Shown here: piece after piece, positions 24,884 through 36,300 of the stretch
Numbering within the stretch: position 1 is the first letter of the stretch
Layout: the number at the start of each line of letters is the position of its first letter
Source: Helopsaltes ochotensis
Taxonomy: Eukaryota > Chordata > Aves > Passeriformes > Locustellidae
Assembly: GCA_013400155.1 (NCBI GenBank)
Contig: VXBM01001603.1
Location: 1 to 64,000 of the forward strand
Direction of reading: 5' to 3'
DNA length: 64,000 nt
The notes under the pieces: generated by a model
Seen by the model: the letters and a program-made list of their open reading frames with translations, nothing else
Database searches by the model: none
What the model was told of the DNA's origin: nothing
Made by a program: the position numbers and the translations under genes

Positions 24884-27800
24884 CTGTAAAAGAATTTTCC
24901 GGAGATCAGCCAATGGAAAGACAACAATAAAAGAAGAATGATGAATATTTTCTAGGCCTTTGAGCACCCAAAGGAAAAGGCAACTTATTTTTACAAGTTC
25001 TTCCAAATGAGAACTTTTTTCTGCTCAGAGTTCCTAGAAGAATTTTACAAACTCCTAAAGTAACAAAAAAGCAGTTCTTTTACAGGTTCAATAAAACACA
25101 AGAAGTCTGGACTCCAACTGCACTGCCAAGGCCAGTTACAATAAATGCAATAAACATACTGATAACACAAATTGAGGAAAACAGGGGAGGCAAAAAAAAA
25201 AAAAACAAATATTAATGACTAAGGTGAGTTTAGGTACCTGATTTAAAATCTGGAGCTAGGCCAAAAGACTTGAATGGTATATAGAATAATTTCTTTTATA
25301 TAAAATATGATATAAATTTCTCTTCATTTAAATACAAACATGACACTATCCCACAGCACAGTAAATAACTATTGTAGTGCCTAGAGGACCCAGTGCTTTA
25401 TTAATTTAATATTGCCTGTAGATACAGCTTCAGGTTTTATTTCTAACTGTTTTCACTAAGAAGATATTTGGTTATCAGCAGACAACCAATCATGTTTTTG
25501 CTATTCAGATTTTTCTAGGGACTCTACATTCACACACTGAATAAAACCAATATCCTGGAAACAAATTCTGGATTAATTCTAGAGTGATCTAGTCAGAAGT
25601 GACCAAAAGTTCTGATTAGTATTCTTATATTTGCAACATCTTTCTGACTGCAGTTTGTAAAATCATATGAACTTCATCGAATCATCTGACACTGAAAGAA
25701 AATCAGAACTATCCTATAATTCTGACAATACACTGATACTTACTAATCAATCATGGTGCAAATGTTATAAATTTGATAAAGATAGAAACAAAAGCATTGA
25801 AATCACTCTTATCAAGCAAGCATTTCTTTGATTTTGACAAATGTTCTTTGATGAAAAAGTCCGTTAACATTAAAATCTATCCATCATTCATCACTTGTAT
25901 CTAAAAAAGTGAGGGAGAAAAGTCAACTAACAGTCTCGTTCCCACTTCATATTACATACATTAGTTAACACATATTCCATAATTACATGTTAATTTTAGT
26001 AATAAGATAATGAGGTCTAAGGAAAAAAATCATAGCTGAGAAATTCTTAAAAATTTTCAAATGTAGGCAAGACCTTGATTGGCTCTTAAAATATAAAGTC
26101 CTTTTTCATATCTTAATTGCTTAATACAGCATTTCTTAAAGAAAGCCTCAAGTGTTCTCAGTGCATGAAGTGGCAGCACAAGCGGTCATAAAGGTGTATT
26201 ATTTCCTATCTCTCATGTTCCGAACTCCTCCCAGGATGTGAAAAGCAGAGTTCAAAGTTATCTTGAGGGGAAAAAAAAGCAAGGAAAAGCACCTTTCTTT
26301 CTCTGAAAAAGCTAACAGAAACATATATAGCAGCGAATCTTGCATCTGCTGTTGCAATCAAAGCTTGCTGTTGCAATCCAAATGTGCCATGAATTAAGAG
26401 ACTTCTTAAAGTACACTTGGGTAGGCCCAAGGTTTGGGGAGAGGAAAGACCAGTGCTTTTCCAAGCATCCAGATTCCCCTGTTTCCTGAAAGCCTCTTCC
26501 ACTGAAGTTCTTTCTTTGTATCCATCTTCAAATCATTAGCAGGAAATACAATGTAAAAAAGCCTAGAGTTACAAAACATTTGAAAAGACCAGCAGGATAA
26601 ACTTCTAATAGGTTTCTCTTACCAAATTACTCCATTTCCTTCACAGCTTTACACTTTACTGAAGGGCAAAACTACAAAAACTACTAAACACACAGTGAAC
26701 TGCAGCCTACTTCTATGATTTTAGAACTTAACTATAAATAGTTAAGTTATTAAAAATAGATAGTTCCTTAGTAGAAAGTTCAGTATCCTACCACTCCATT
26801 TTAATTAGTTTACCTCAATAATTCCTGAGGTATCAACTAACAAAAGGTAACCTTACCCCTCAAACATATTCATTGTGACAGGTTTCACCATACTTGACTA
26901 TTCAGATTAAATTCCGTGTTCTCGTGGGAAAGACTACATGGGATTATGCTACACGCAGCATAATCATCCAGAAAAGTAAAACGTGTTCATATACCTCATC
27001 TAGAATGTCTGAAGCCATGGCTTCACCTGCAACACCACGGAGAAAGAGCACCTGGACTTTGTATTTAATCTGCTAACATAAAAATGAATTACATCCTACA
27101 AATTACTTCCCACCTAACGACAGAAGCATCTCACCCAAGGAAAACTTTGCCGTGAAAAAAATGCAACCAAAACAGCAAAAATACACCAAACAAAAATCTC
27201 TTATTTTAACTGCTCTAACACCATCTCACATTCATCTCATCCTCCTTCCCCCATCCACTACTAGATAAGAGTTTACAAATGAAAGCAGAGATCCTTCTCT
27301 TTTCCTAATCATTCCTCTCATCTCTGGGGTTAGAAACATTTTCAGACTGGCAGGGGCTCACAAAATCCCTCACAACAGTGTGAACTCAGTTATGGCTATT
27401 TTCTACGCATTCAGGGTAGTGTAAGATCTCTGTATCCCGTGCCTCCTACGTTGGCTTGTGCCTAGCCTTATCGCGTAGGACAGGAAAAAAATTCAAAACA
27501 TAGTGCTTTAATCTTACAGATATTTCAACGTTATTCTGAATACACTTTCTGTAACAAAGAATAAAACATCCGTATAAAAACTAAGTAATTCAATATGCTA
27601 CTCCGAAGTACTTCTGAAAATAAAATTCCCCAGTATAAACCGACACATGCTCGGAAGTCACCTTGTTTCCAACGATAAAAGAGAAAATAACTACGGTTAT
27701 TTTTAAAGGGGGAAACAAGCCATATAGCCATTTTCCTTTTCCGCTCCTCCCGTTATCTCCTGCCGCAGGAGTATTCCATTGCCCTGTTTTGATACTTGCA

Positions 27801-28462
27801 CTACAAGCCGTGCCTGCTCCCGGGGAGACCACGACCGGCTTGCGGGTGCCTCCCGGAGCTCCCGGGTAGCCGCGACACCCAGGCCCGGCGNNNNNNNNNN
27901 NNNNNNNNNNNNNNNNNNNNNNNNNNNNNNNNNNNNNNNNNNNNNNNNNNNNNNNNNNNNNNNNNNNNNNNNNNNNNNNNNNNNNNNNNNNNNNNNNNNN
28001 NNNNNNNNNNNNNNNNNNNNNNNNNNNNNNNNNNNNNNNNNNNNNNNNNNNNNNNNNNNNNNNNNNNNNNNNNNNNNNNNNNNNNNNNNNNNNNNNNNNN
28101 NNNNNNNNNNNNNNNNNNNNNNNNNNNNNNNNNNNNNNNNNNNNNNNNNNNNNNNNNNNNNNNNNNNNNNNNNNNNNNNNNNNNNNNNNNNNNNNNNNNN
28201 NNNNNNNNNNNNNNNNNNNNNNNNNNNNNNNNNNNNNNNNNNNNNNNNNNNNNNNNNNNNNNNNNNNNNNNNNNNNNNNNNNNNNNGCCCCCGGGGCGGT
28301 CGGGGCTGACAGCGAGGAAGATGGGGGGGCGGCAGGGCGCAGGAATGGCGGGGAGAGGCGGCTTACCTTGCTGAGCACCCCGCAGAGCTCAACAGGCGGT
28401 CCGAGCTCGGTCTCGGGGTCCTCCTCGGAGCCGGAGGAATTCCAGCTCTGGTTGTCCGACAT
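24749..28462 (-). CDS. CERT1: CERT1 5' coding part (exons 1-2)
   Basis: CERT1 (COL4A3BP, also called Goodpasture-antigen-binding protein) is a cytosolic shuttle that takes ceramide from the ER to the trans-Golgi for sphingomyelin synthesis. The family has an N-terminal PH domain (Golgi PI4P), a serine-rich stretch, an FFAT motif (ER VAP proteins) and a C-terminal START domain (ceramide). Here only residues 1-77 are present, from 28,462 to 28,367 and 24,883 to 24,749. Both exons join in frame without a stop and closely match the human protein. The start ATG at 28,462 is chosen because MSDNQSWNSSGSEED is the known N terminus. Transcription runs leftward from the CpG island shared with POLK. Confidence 0.95.
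24884..28366 (-). other. CERT1: CERT1 intron 1
   Basis: A 3.48-kb intron with donor AAG|GTAAGC at 28,366 and acceptor TTTTACAG at 24,884. It contains a 396-base assembly gap next to exon 1. No repeat family or other gene was recognised in the rest. Confidence 0.85.
27891..28286. other. assembly gap (N run)
   Basis: 396 undetermined bases in CERT1 intron 1, inside the CpG island. GC-rich dropout is the likely cause. Confidence 0.99.
28367..28462 (-). CDS. CERT1: CERT1 exon 1 coding part
   Basis: 32 codons from the ATG at 28,462 to AAG at 28,367, then donor GTAAGC. It encodes MSDNQSWNSSGSEEDPE, then TELGPPVELCGVLSK. This acidic N-terminal tail precedes the PH domain. It is near-identical to human CERT1, with Leu where human has Ser in the PETE-x-GPP part. 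The reading frame stays open upstream of the ATG for at least 116 codons without an in-frame ATG; see findings. Confidence 0.97.
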
Positions 28463-28790
28463 GGAGACCGAAGCCGCAGCCACCGCCGAGCTGGGAAAGA
28501 GCCGGAGCGGCCCCCGCCCACAGCAGCCTTCTTCTGCCAACGGGACCGGAGCGCCGGGCTGTACTCGAGCGGGTGCCGCTACCGAGCGCCGCCCGCCCCT
28601 GCCAGCGACCGGCCGGCAACCAGGCTCGCAGCCTCGGGCTCCCCTCGCCGCGGCCCCGCAGACCCCGCCCGCGGCCAGAGCCACAACACCGGGACAGTGA
28701 GGGGAGGCGGGGCGAGCGCGCGTCCGCCTGCCGGGCACCCGCTCAGCGCGCTCCCGCCGCCGCCGCCATTTTAGGTTAGGCGGGCGCTCT
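28463..28790 (-). other. CERT1: CERT1 5' UTR (probable)
   Basis: GC-rich leader upstream of the CERT1 ATG on the minus strand. The upper limit is a guess, set by the YY1-like motif at 28,762-28,772, which in such promoters often lies near the transcription start. No transcript evidence is available. Confidence 0.45.
28762..28772 (-). promoter_or_regulatory. YY1-like motif on CERT1 side
   Basis: GCCGCCATTTT (plus strand) is AAAATGGCGGC on the minus strand, a match to the YY1 core AAnATGGCGGC. Such sites commonly sit just downstream of TATA-less start sites. Confidence 0.65.
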
Positions 28791-28833
28791 ACGCCAGCAT
28801 CCACGAGCACCCCGCCCCGCCGCGGCGCCCCAC

Positions 28834-28846
28834 GGGAGTTGTAGTC
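28834..28846 (-). promoter_or_regulatory. ZNF143-type ACTACAACTCCC element 1
   Basis: Plus strand GGGAGTTGTAGTC, minus strand GACTACAACTCCC. This matches the ACTACAAYTCCC element bound by ZNF143/THAP11 and found in many divergent CpG promoters. Confidence 0.7.
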
Positions 28847-28895
28847 CTGCCCCGCCAGGCCGTGGGTGTGGGCGCCATTGCCCGTCGGTTCTGCT

Positions 28896-28908
28896 GGGAG
28901 ATGTAGTC
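28896..28908 (-). promoter_or_regulatory. ZNF143-type element 2 (variant)
   Basis: Plus strand GGGAGATGTAGTC, minus strand GACTACATCTCCC. It differs from the first element at one base and has the same orientation, 62 bp away. Confidence 0.55.
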
Positions 28909-28914
28909 TCGCTC

Positions 28915-28990
28915 CGGCGGCGCACGGCCGCCATCTTGGATTCGTCGTTGCTGTGGCGGTGGCGGCGAGTCTCGCCTCAGTGCCCCCCGG
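28915..28990 (+). other. POLK: POLK non-coding exon 1 (probable)
   Basis: POLK has a non-coding first exon in vertebrates and its start codon is in exon 2. Here a good donor (CCCGG|GTGAGG, GT at 28,991) follows a GC-rich segment with a YY1-like site at its 5' end. The start is estimated from that site. A second possible donor is CTGCCAG|GTACTTA near 29,390. RNA data would be needed to choose. Confidence 0.4.
28927..28938 (+). promoter_or_regulatory. YY1-like motif on POLK side
   Basis: GCCGCCATCTTG is the reverse complement of CAAGATGGCGGC, a full YY1 core. It probably marks the POLK transcription start region. It mirrors the YY1-like site 155 bp away on the CERT1 side. Confidence 0.7.
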
Positions 28991-29458
28991 GTGAGGGGAA
29001 CTCCGCTACCAAGGGCGACGGTGCTGCCCGGGGCGATGTTTGCTTTGTCTTTTGTGCAGAGGTATTTGCTTTATCTTCAGCGAGGCGTAGCGCCTCTACG
29101 GCTCTGCTTGCTCTCAAGGGCGAGGAGATGAAGCCTCTCTTCCTCCCCTCAAACCGGCGGGACTCGGGGGAAGGGCGGACTGTTGAGGGGGGTGAGCGCC
29201 AAACTTTTCCCTAATCAAAGATGGTGGAGGCGGCGGGAAGGGGCGGGAGATGCTGCAGTCTGTGGGTGAAAGGAGAGGGGAGGGCGAGCCGTCTGGATCT
29301 GTCCGTGTTCTGCTTCCCCGGCGGTGCCCAGAGGCGTGGGATGCGCCGAGCAGGCAGAATGATGGGCCAGCGTTCGGCTTCGCCTGCCAGGTACTTACGG
29401 GTGTCCTGTCTTCCATTTATTAAACTGTTTTCGTAGTTTAGGGAACGAAACAATGGTT

Positions 29459-29518
29459 GTTTTTTCTTTTTTCTTTTTTTTTCTTTTTTTTTCTTTTTTT
29501 TTTTTCTTTTTTCTTTTT
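29459..29518 (+). repeat. T-rich polypyrimidine tract
   Basis: About 60 bases made of T runs broken by single Cs (TTTTTTCTTTTTTCTTTT). Confidence 0.95.
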
Positions 29519-32500
29519 CAGACTTAGTCAGAAATACGTGTTTTCGTCGATATTTATGGGTGGTGATATATTCCTAGAATGAAAAAAAAAAACCACCCCA
29601 AACCCCTGTTGCACCTGTCACTTCACGATTTGTGAGCAGCGGAGATAGTGGTTTGTGAACTTAAGGTTTGTACCAAGTCATCTCCTTTGTCCTGATTTCT
29701 TGGGCGGGGGAAAAGTGTCTCACAGAATGTTGGTTGAGGAAATTTCGGGTTGGGAAGATACACTTCTGTTATTGTTGCAAGAGCACAAATCTGTTTTCTC
29801 TGACTTTTTCCGTATGAGAAATCATTGTGTAGTTTTCCCGTGACAGGCTGTTTGAAAATTTCTATTGAGGGTTTAATTGTTTTTTGAAAGGGCATTCACA
29901 CATCTACTTATATGCATTCTCTATATATAGCAGTTAAAAGTTAAATAATATTCATACCTTCTCAAAGTATCAGATATAAAGATATTTATAATGAATGCAG
30001 AACTGAGGATGATTCAGAAGGCAGCATCATTATCCAAAACTATTAGAAATAAAAAATAGACATAGATATGTTAATATTTGTGTAATCACTGCAATGTACA
30101 GGAAAAAACTTTTACAGAAGTCTACTGTGGGTGCTGCTGTAGATAATTTACTAATATATAAAAAGTTGCCGAAAAGCAATGTTCTTTGATGCACTATGTC
30201 TTTGGGAAGAAACGAAGTGCATTTTTTTTCTCCTTAGCATCGGTTCCAATGTACTGTACTTGTCAGACAAGCTTTGTAAGTATTGATATGTATGAGAATA
30301 ATTTATAGCTCTTCCCTGCAGTGTGATGTTGAAATTAGTTGGCATCACCTGTAAAAGCCAGTTGTGTTTTCCCAGTTAAATCCTGAATGAACTTTTTTTC
30401 AGGGGGGAGGAGCTGAAGAGACATGTCTGAGCAAGTCCTTGTGACAGTGTACACTGACATTCCCTGTCACGCTTTTCATCTGGAACTACTCACTTAGTTA
30501 CAGAGGAAGCCTGCTTTTTCTTTTCCTCCTCCAGAACATTGAATCAACCAAGTGTTACAAACTAAAAATGCATTGGGTAGATATTTTTTCAGGTTGTTCA
30601 ACAAACATATCCATCCTTTTTAGAGAGAGTATTTGTTTTGTTTATTAATTGTGGGTAGCACTTTGCAACCTTTAAATGAAAAAATATTGAATGCTAAAAG
30701 GTTTGCCTTTTCAGCTTTTTCATATAATGCATTGGCTATGCTGGTAATAGATTTTTGTTTACATCTGCCACATCCTCCTAATGCGTCTTGTTTTTCAACA
30801 GTGTCACCAGCTTATGTTCTTCCAAAAGGTGTATTGCAATTGTGAATAATTTAAGTAAATTACCCCTTCTAGCCAATGTTCTGACTGTTTTTAAAAACCT
30901 AGTATGCTCTCTGTTACTCTTAATGACATAAGGCCATACTCTTGTCAGGAAGCATAGGCTGCAGAGGGAGTAGATTTGTAAAGGAAAGATTTAGCGCTGA
31001 GTTCTTGAAGTTCTTCTTACACATGTTTTGAGAGGTTTTTTTTTTTCAGACTATAGCAATTTGATCCCTTGGAGGACACCTACATTAACAATTGTCGTGT
31101 AGCAGGTGTGCTCTGGAAGAACAGTCTTCCAGTTAGGTGTATGCCTGTGCCAAGAGCAATCTAGGATGCTAGCCAAAGCACAGGAAATGTAGAAAATCAT
31201 GCTGACATCCAGATGCACTCTTGCTCCTCTCTATCTCCTTCTCCACATTTTCTACTGAACCTTTAGTATGTGTTTCATTGCTGTGTTTGTTCTTTCATGG
31301 CAAGTGCCCCTGTACTCAGTCTGTACCCCGTCTAGTGTCTTAGGGATTGCAATAAGTTTGCAGATTACTGTTTTAAGTGGAAATAGCCATCAACTTTTTT
31401 AGAACAGTGGAACAGATAGTGTTCTGTATTGCTGATACACTACTAGTAGTACAAAAATAGGGAACGTTGAGTTTTAGTTCCTGGGATGTCAGTCATGATA
31501 AGCACTGTCAAGTGGATAACTTTATAAATACCTTAATTTTTTTCTTCTTCCTTTTCTTCTTCCTTCTTTTCCTCTAGCAGGGTTGAATATCTTTTTTCCA
31601 CTGCCATACCTTCCATTTTATGTTTTCAAAACAGAATCTCCATCACTTTCTGGTGTGTTCATGCTTGTCAGTATGTTTGTTCTGAAATTTACGACTGTTT
31701 TTCTTAGAAGGATCCTTAAAGGAGCTTTGTTAGGCCATGGCGTATTGCCTAATAACACAGGCTCAGAAACATTAATGATTCAGATGCTTTGTTCTAAAAC
31801 AGCTATGCTCTCTGTGAATCACTGTATTAGGCTTTTATTTCTAAGGAAAAAAAAATAAAATAAATCATATATGAATCTGTTGGCACTAAACATGTCTGTA
31901 GAAGCCAGGTTGCAGATGACTACACTACCTCTAGTGTAGTTTTTACTGATGAGTGTTCAGTTCCTTCATTATTTTCTTTGTGGATTAAACCGCTAAAGCC
32001 TTTGTTTTTGGTAATCTAGAAGTGCAAGGAAAACTTAGTTAAAGACTTGAGATAAATCTTTGAGTTGAAAAGTACTTTAAAATACTGAGCAGAGGCAGAA
32101 CAGGATGGTTCTTTGTTTAAAGAACTTTGAATAAAGTTAGATGTTCTAAAGACATGAGGATTTTTTGACAGAGAAACTGAAAGCAGAATTTAGAAAAGAA
32201 TTGCATTGTATCTTGCCTACAGAAAATTCATAGGGGATGAATATTCCACTTGTTTTACTTGTGTCACTCTTCACATAAGCAAAGAATTATTCAGACAGTT
32301 TGGTGAATGGCATAAAATATTTTGACTTTTATCATTGTCAGAAGCAGTCTCTATTATCTTTTACTTTCAGTGTGAATTATTTAATGTTTAGAAGGATGGA
32401 TTTTTCTGTAATTTTTTACATCTTCAAGTCAGGGAGTATACAGAAGACATGATTCTAGGACCTTGCTTTTTCAGGACTAATTCCAGGTGCTTGTATGGGA

Positions 32501-33228
32501 TCTGTGGTTTTGTAAAATGCTGACTCAGCTGCTACTTTAAAAGTAGTCTTATTTCATATGTGTCAGCTTGAGCACTTGGAATTTTCACTTCCATGAATTC
32601 TGGCCCAGTTTTCTGCTCAGTATTAATTTATCATGTGCTCTGGTTTATTAAATTTGTAAAGATGCTACCTCTTTATTGGAAGATTCTTTTTTCTAATAAG
32701 CTTGATTGTGTTATGTGTTGAGAGAGAGAATAGTGAAACAGTAATTTTGAAGACACTAGCTGGGAATCTATGTGGTTAACACCATGTATGTTAAATGTAT
32801 ATGTATTAAATGCTGACAACACTGTTGTGCTGTTCCTTCTGCCAGTTCTTTTCCTGTAAATCACTACAGGATTAGAACTGACAGGAGTCCTCTTAGTGCT
32901 GTTCAGACACCAAGCCTCTAGTAAAAATCAAACCCCCTGTGGCTAAGAGGAATTGAGCAGGTAGGTAGAAGGACAGTCTGATGTGCTTCCCTGAACATGG
33001 CTTCGGTGATTATCTGCCTGCTGAGAAAGAGACTTAAGAGCAACTAATACTTAAATCATTATCAGAGGAACATGTTTCCACAGGAAATGAGAGCTAAGAG
33101 TGTGCTAATTCCAGTCAGTCAGAATGTTTCCTTGCCAAATGAATGCTTACAGAAGACAGGTGCACTTCTTGTTTGAAAGTATGCAATATGCATGCTTTTT
33201 GTACATATGTCTTCTCTCAGGCAGATGG

Positions 33229-33315
33229 TGTGATTCTTGGGGTTGACCTATGCAAGTCCAGGAGCTGGACTTCCATGTTCATTGTGGGTCCCTTCCAACT
33301 TAGGATGCTTTAGGA
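33229..33315 (+). mobile_element. short CR1 3' end fragment
   Basis: Contains GCAAGTCCAGGAGCTGGACT (about 33,252) and GTGGGTCCCTTCCAACTTAG (about 33,285), the standard end of CR1 elements. Only the last 90 bp or so remain. Confidence 0.8.
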
Positions 33316-36300
33316 CTAATAATGTTACTGTCTTGGGATAATATCCTTATCAAAGTAATGGATAAGTCAAGTAATATGAAGTGAAATCTTTGCTGGAGTT
33401 TGCAGTGTGACCTTTGAAACAACAGAAATGGTGAGAATACTCTAGCAGGGTTGAATTTTGCTAGTTTGTTGAATTTATGTTTGCCATTATCTTAGAAATT
33501 CAAGAAATAAAGCAATGCATTTGCGTGGAAACCTATTGTTCAAAGGGCCTAACTACGGGTGCATGATTTTCTTTATCAAGATGGGTTAGATGGGTTTTAG
33601 TTTTGTAACAACTACAATGGATGTGTTGCGTGCCCAGCATGAATGAAGGTGCTTCTCTGGTGTGAGTGGAATAAGAAGTGTAGCTACATGGCTACAAGTT
33701 CAATCTAAATCAGCAATTAGAATGAAATTCAAATGTTGTCCATTAAAAATGCTTATTTCAATGTGTTTTGGCCTTATTGGGAAGGTCTCATGTAGTCTTT
33801 CTTATTTATTTCATATGGTATTGTTTCAGTAATACCCAGAAGCTGTGTTTTGAGGTGGCTCCCAGCTGTAATTATTTCCAGTGGAAAATTTATAAGGTTG
33901 GGAATGAGATCAATCCGCATGCCTTTTTTTGTTCTGTATATCACTCTTCAGGTACTGGTCAATGCTTGGCAAAAAGTAATGAAGTAGATAAATTATTTCA
34001 TGCTTACTTGTGAGGTATAGTCTTTGGTACAAGTGAATTTCATTTCTCTTACATATTATCCTCATTCACTTATAGCAGAGTGTAACAGCTTTCCATGTCT
34101 CTTGTTAAAACAATTTTCCTTAGGTGGTTTGATTGGTTGGTTGGCTTGTTTTAATTTATTGTGTGTAGTTATTTTTGGTGATTGGTTGGTTATTTTAATT
34201 TATTGCACTTTGTAATCGGTTTGTCTGTTTTTAAAGACTTGATTTCTTATACTTTTATTCAGTATGTGCATCATTTTCTACATGGTGTCTTTGGTGCATA
34301 TTTTAAATTTTACATTTACACAAACCAAAGAGTTTTGCAAATAGGTGAATACAAGCTGTCCTGTTTGAGATGTAGAACAGAAACCGCCCATTAGCTTAAG
34401 GGGTTTGGTGTAGAAACCTGTTTACAGTGGCTGAATTACAATGGCTCTTCACAGTGGCTGAACCTGTTGACGTGGCTGACTTCCATGTCAGTACAAAAAA
34501 AAGCCACTGCAAAAAATGCTTATTAGTAATGATGTCTTTTTTTCTTGGTAGCATTCTCACTAGGAAAATGCACTTACCCAGCTTGCTTATTTTATTCATG
34601 TTCTTGCTTTGGCTTCAGAGATTTTTGATTGGCTCAGTTGTTTATTACAGTGAGCAAAATATGGTGGTCCAGCAAAGATTTTGATGTAAATGAAACTGGT
34701 TTTTTGAGTCTTAAACTTCAGAATTCCCCTTTTACTGAAGATGTAACAGAGCTGGATTATTTAATATATGGCTTTTGAGGATCTGTTCAATGCATATGAA
34801 GTGTTCTTGGAGTTTCACATTATTCACCACTATCTTCTACATGGATGTGATTATCTTAATGGTTTTAAGGAAGAAATTTTTCCACCCGCACTTGCAGTGA
34901 GTGCTCCAAACTTCAGTAGATTTTGATAAAGGGTTATTTTTTTAAGTTATCATAAGAAAAATAAAAGACATGGGATATTTGAAAGGGAGGGGTTTTTCTG
35001 TCTTTTTTTTCTCTCTGGTATTTTTGGTGTAGTCCTAACTTCAGTGGCATGTTCCTTTTGGACATGGAGAGCTGTACTATACCACACTTGATTTTAGCCA
35101 AAGCCCTGAGGAATGATTCTTTGTAGTCAAAACTGGATGAAGTCCTAACTTTATAATTGTTTGTTGTGCTTTCAGTGCTGTTGCAGAACTATTAGCACCT
35201 TGACCTGGTCATTGAAATGATGGGTGTTGTTGGTTTTCTTCTGATATAGCTCATGTAATGACAGGGCTCCAGAAGCTATTGCTTTATCCATTCTCTACAT
35301 TTCTAAATAAAGTTGGGTGTTACAATTTTGCTTTTTTCTTGCTAAAGTTTCAATGAAAGAGTTTAAATAAAGGAATCTCTGGAATATTTTAATTGAGAGA
35401 AAATAGGAAGCTTATTTTTGGCTCTTGCTACAGTAAGTGATGTATCAGATTTTGATGCAACATTATTGGAGACTTTCATGAGTTTTACAGAAATTAAGGA
35501 AAATATTTAATTCAGATCCTTATTTTTTTAGCCATGTTGAAGATAATAATTAAAAGATCATTTGGGAAATAGTCTCTAATATTTGTGTTGCTATTTGCAA
35601 CATTTATTTCAATTTGTCTTTAATGAAGACTTATTTAGGACAGTTAGGGTGTAAAAGACAGTCCTTTATGTCTGTACTATATGTTTTGATTCCCTTGTTT
35701 AGTTTTTGAGCTCTGGGCTAAGCAGATGATCGTGTCTCTTAGTAACTTCTTTTCACCTCACATTGTCTTGAGCATCTGTGATAGCAAAGATATCAGAACT
35801 TGTTTTATTTCTGAGGACAGGTACACAATTTGCATGCATTAAGTAATAACTCAGTATGCAAATTAATTATTTTTCAAGCTATTCCATACTGGTGTCATTT
35901 TCCAGTCTTAATAGTTCTTCCCATGTTGTTAACATGGTCCACAAAAGATGAACTGTTAACATACTTTGCAAATGCTAATAATGTATGTAATAACACTACA
36001 CCAATTGAACTGAATATTCTTAGAAATATTTTATATCTTTTACATTATTTTGTTACATAGAAGCTGTAATATAAAGGCATTTAACTTTTCACACTGTATA
36101 CAGGATTTCTGTTGCTGGAATTGGAGAATTTTTAGTGAAGACAAGTTGGAAGAGTGCACAGGATCAAGTACAAGCCATTTCCTTTAGTTTGGTTCAGTCA
36201 ACTGTCAAAAAAAAGCTAAATTTGAATGAAGGTAGAGGAACTTGAATTTAAATTGTTGCTCTAATTTTATTGCTGTTTCAATCTCATGACGCTTTCAAAT

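Larger units (their letters stand above)
27800..29400. promoter_or_regulatory. CpG island, divergent CERT1/POLK promoter
   Basis: The sequence turns strongly GC- and CpG-rich, interrupted by a gap at 27,891-28,286. It contains the CERT1 start on the minus strand and the probable POLK first exon on the plus strand. No TATA box is seen between them. GC boxes (GGGAGGCGGGGCGAG near 28,702), two YY1-like and two ZNF143-like motifs lie in the 200 bp between the genes. The arrangement matches the shared promoter known for the human pair. Island edges are estimated by eye. Confidence 0.85.

Noticed and set aside
24710..25006. Longer open frame around CERT1 exon 2
   Set aside because: Only the part between the TTTTACAG acceptor and GTAAGT donor matches CERT1; the rest is intron read-through.
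27590..28366. Long open frames running through the N gap and into CERT1 intron 1
   Set aside because: They exist only because N bases cannot contain stops. The true exon ends at the donor at 28,366.
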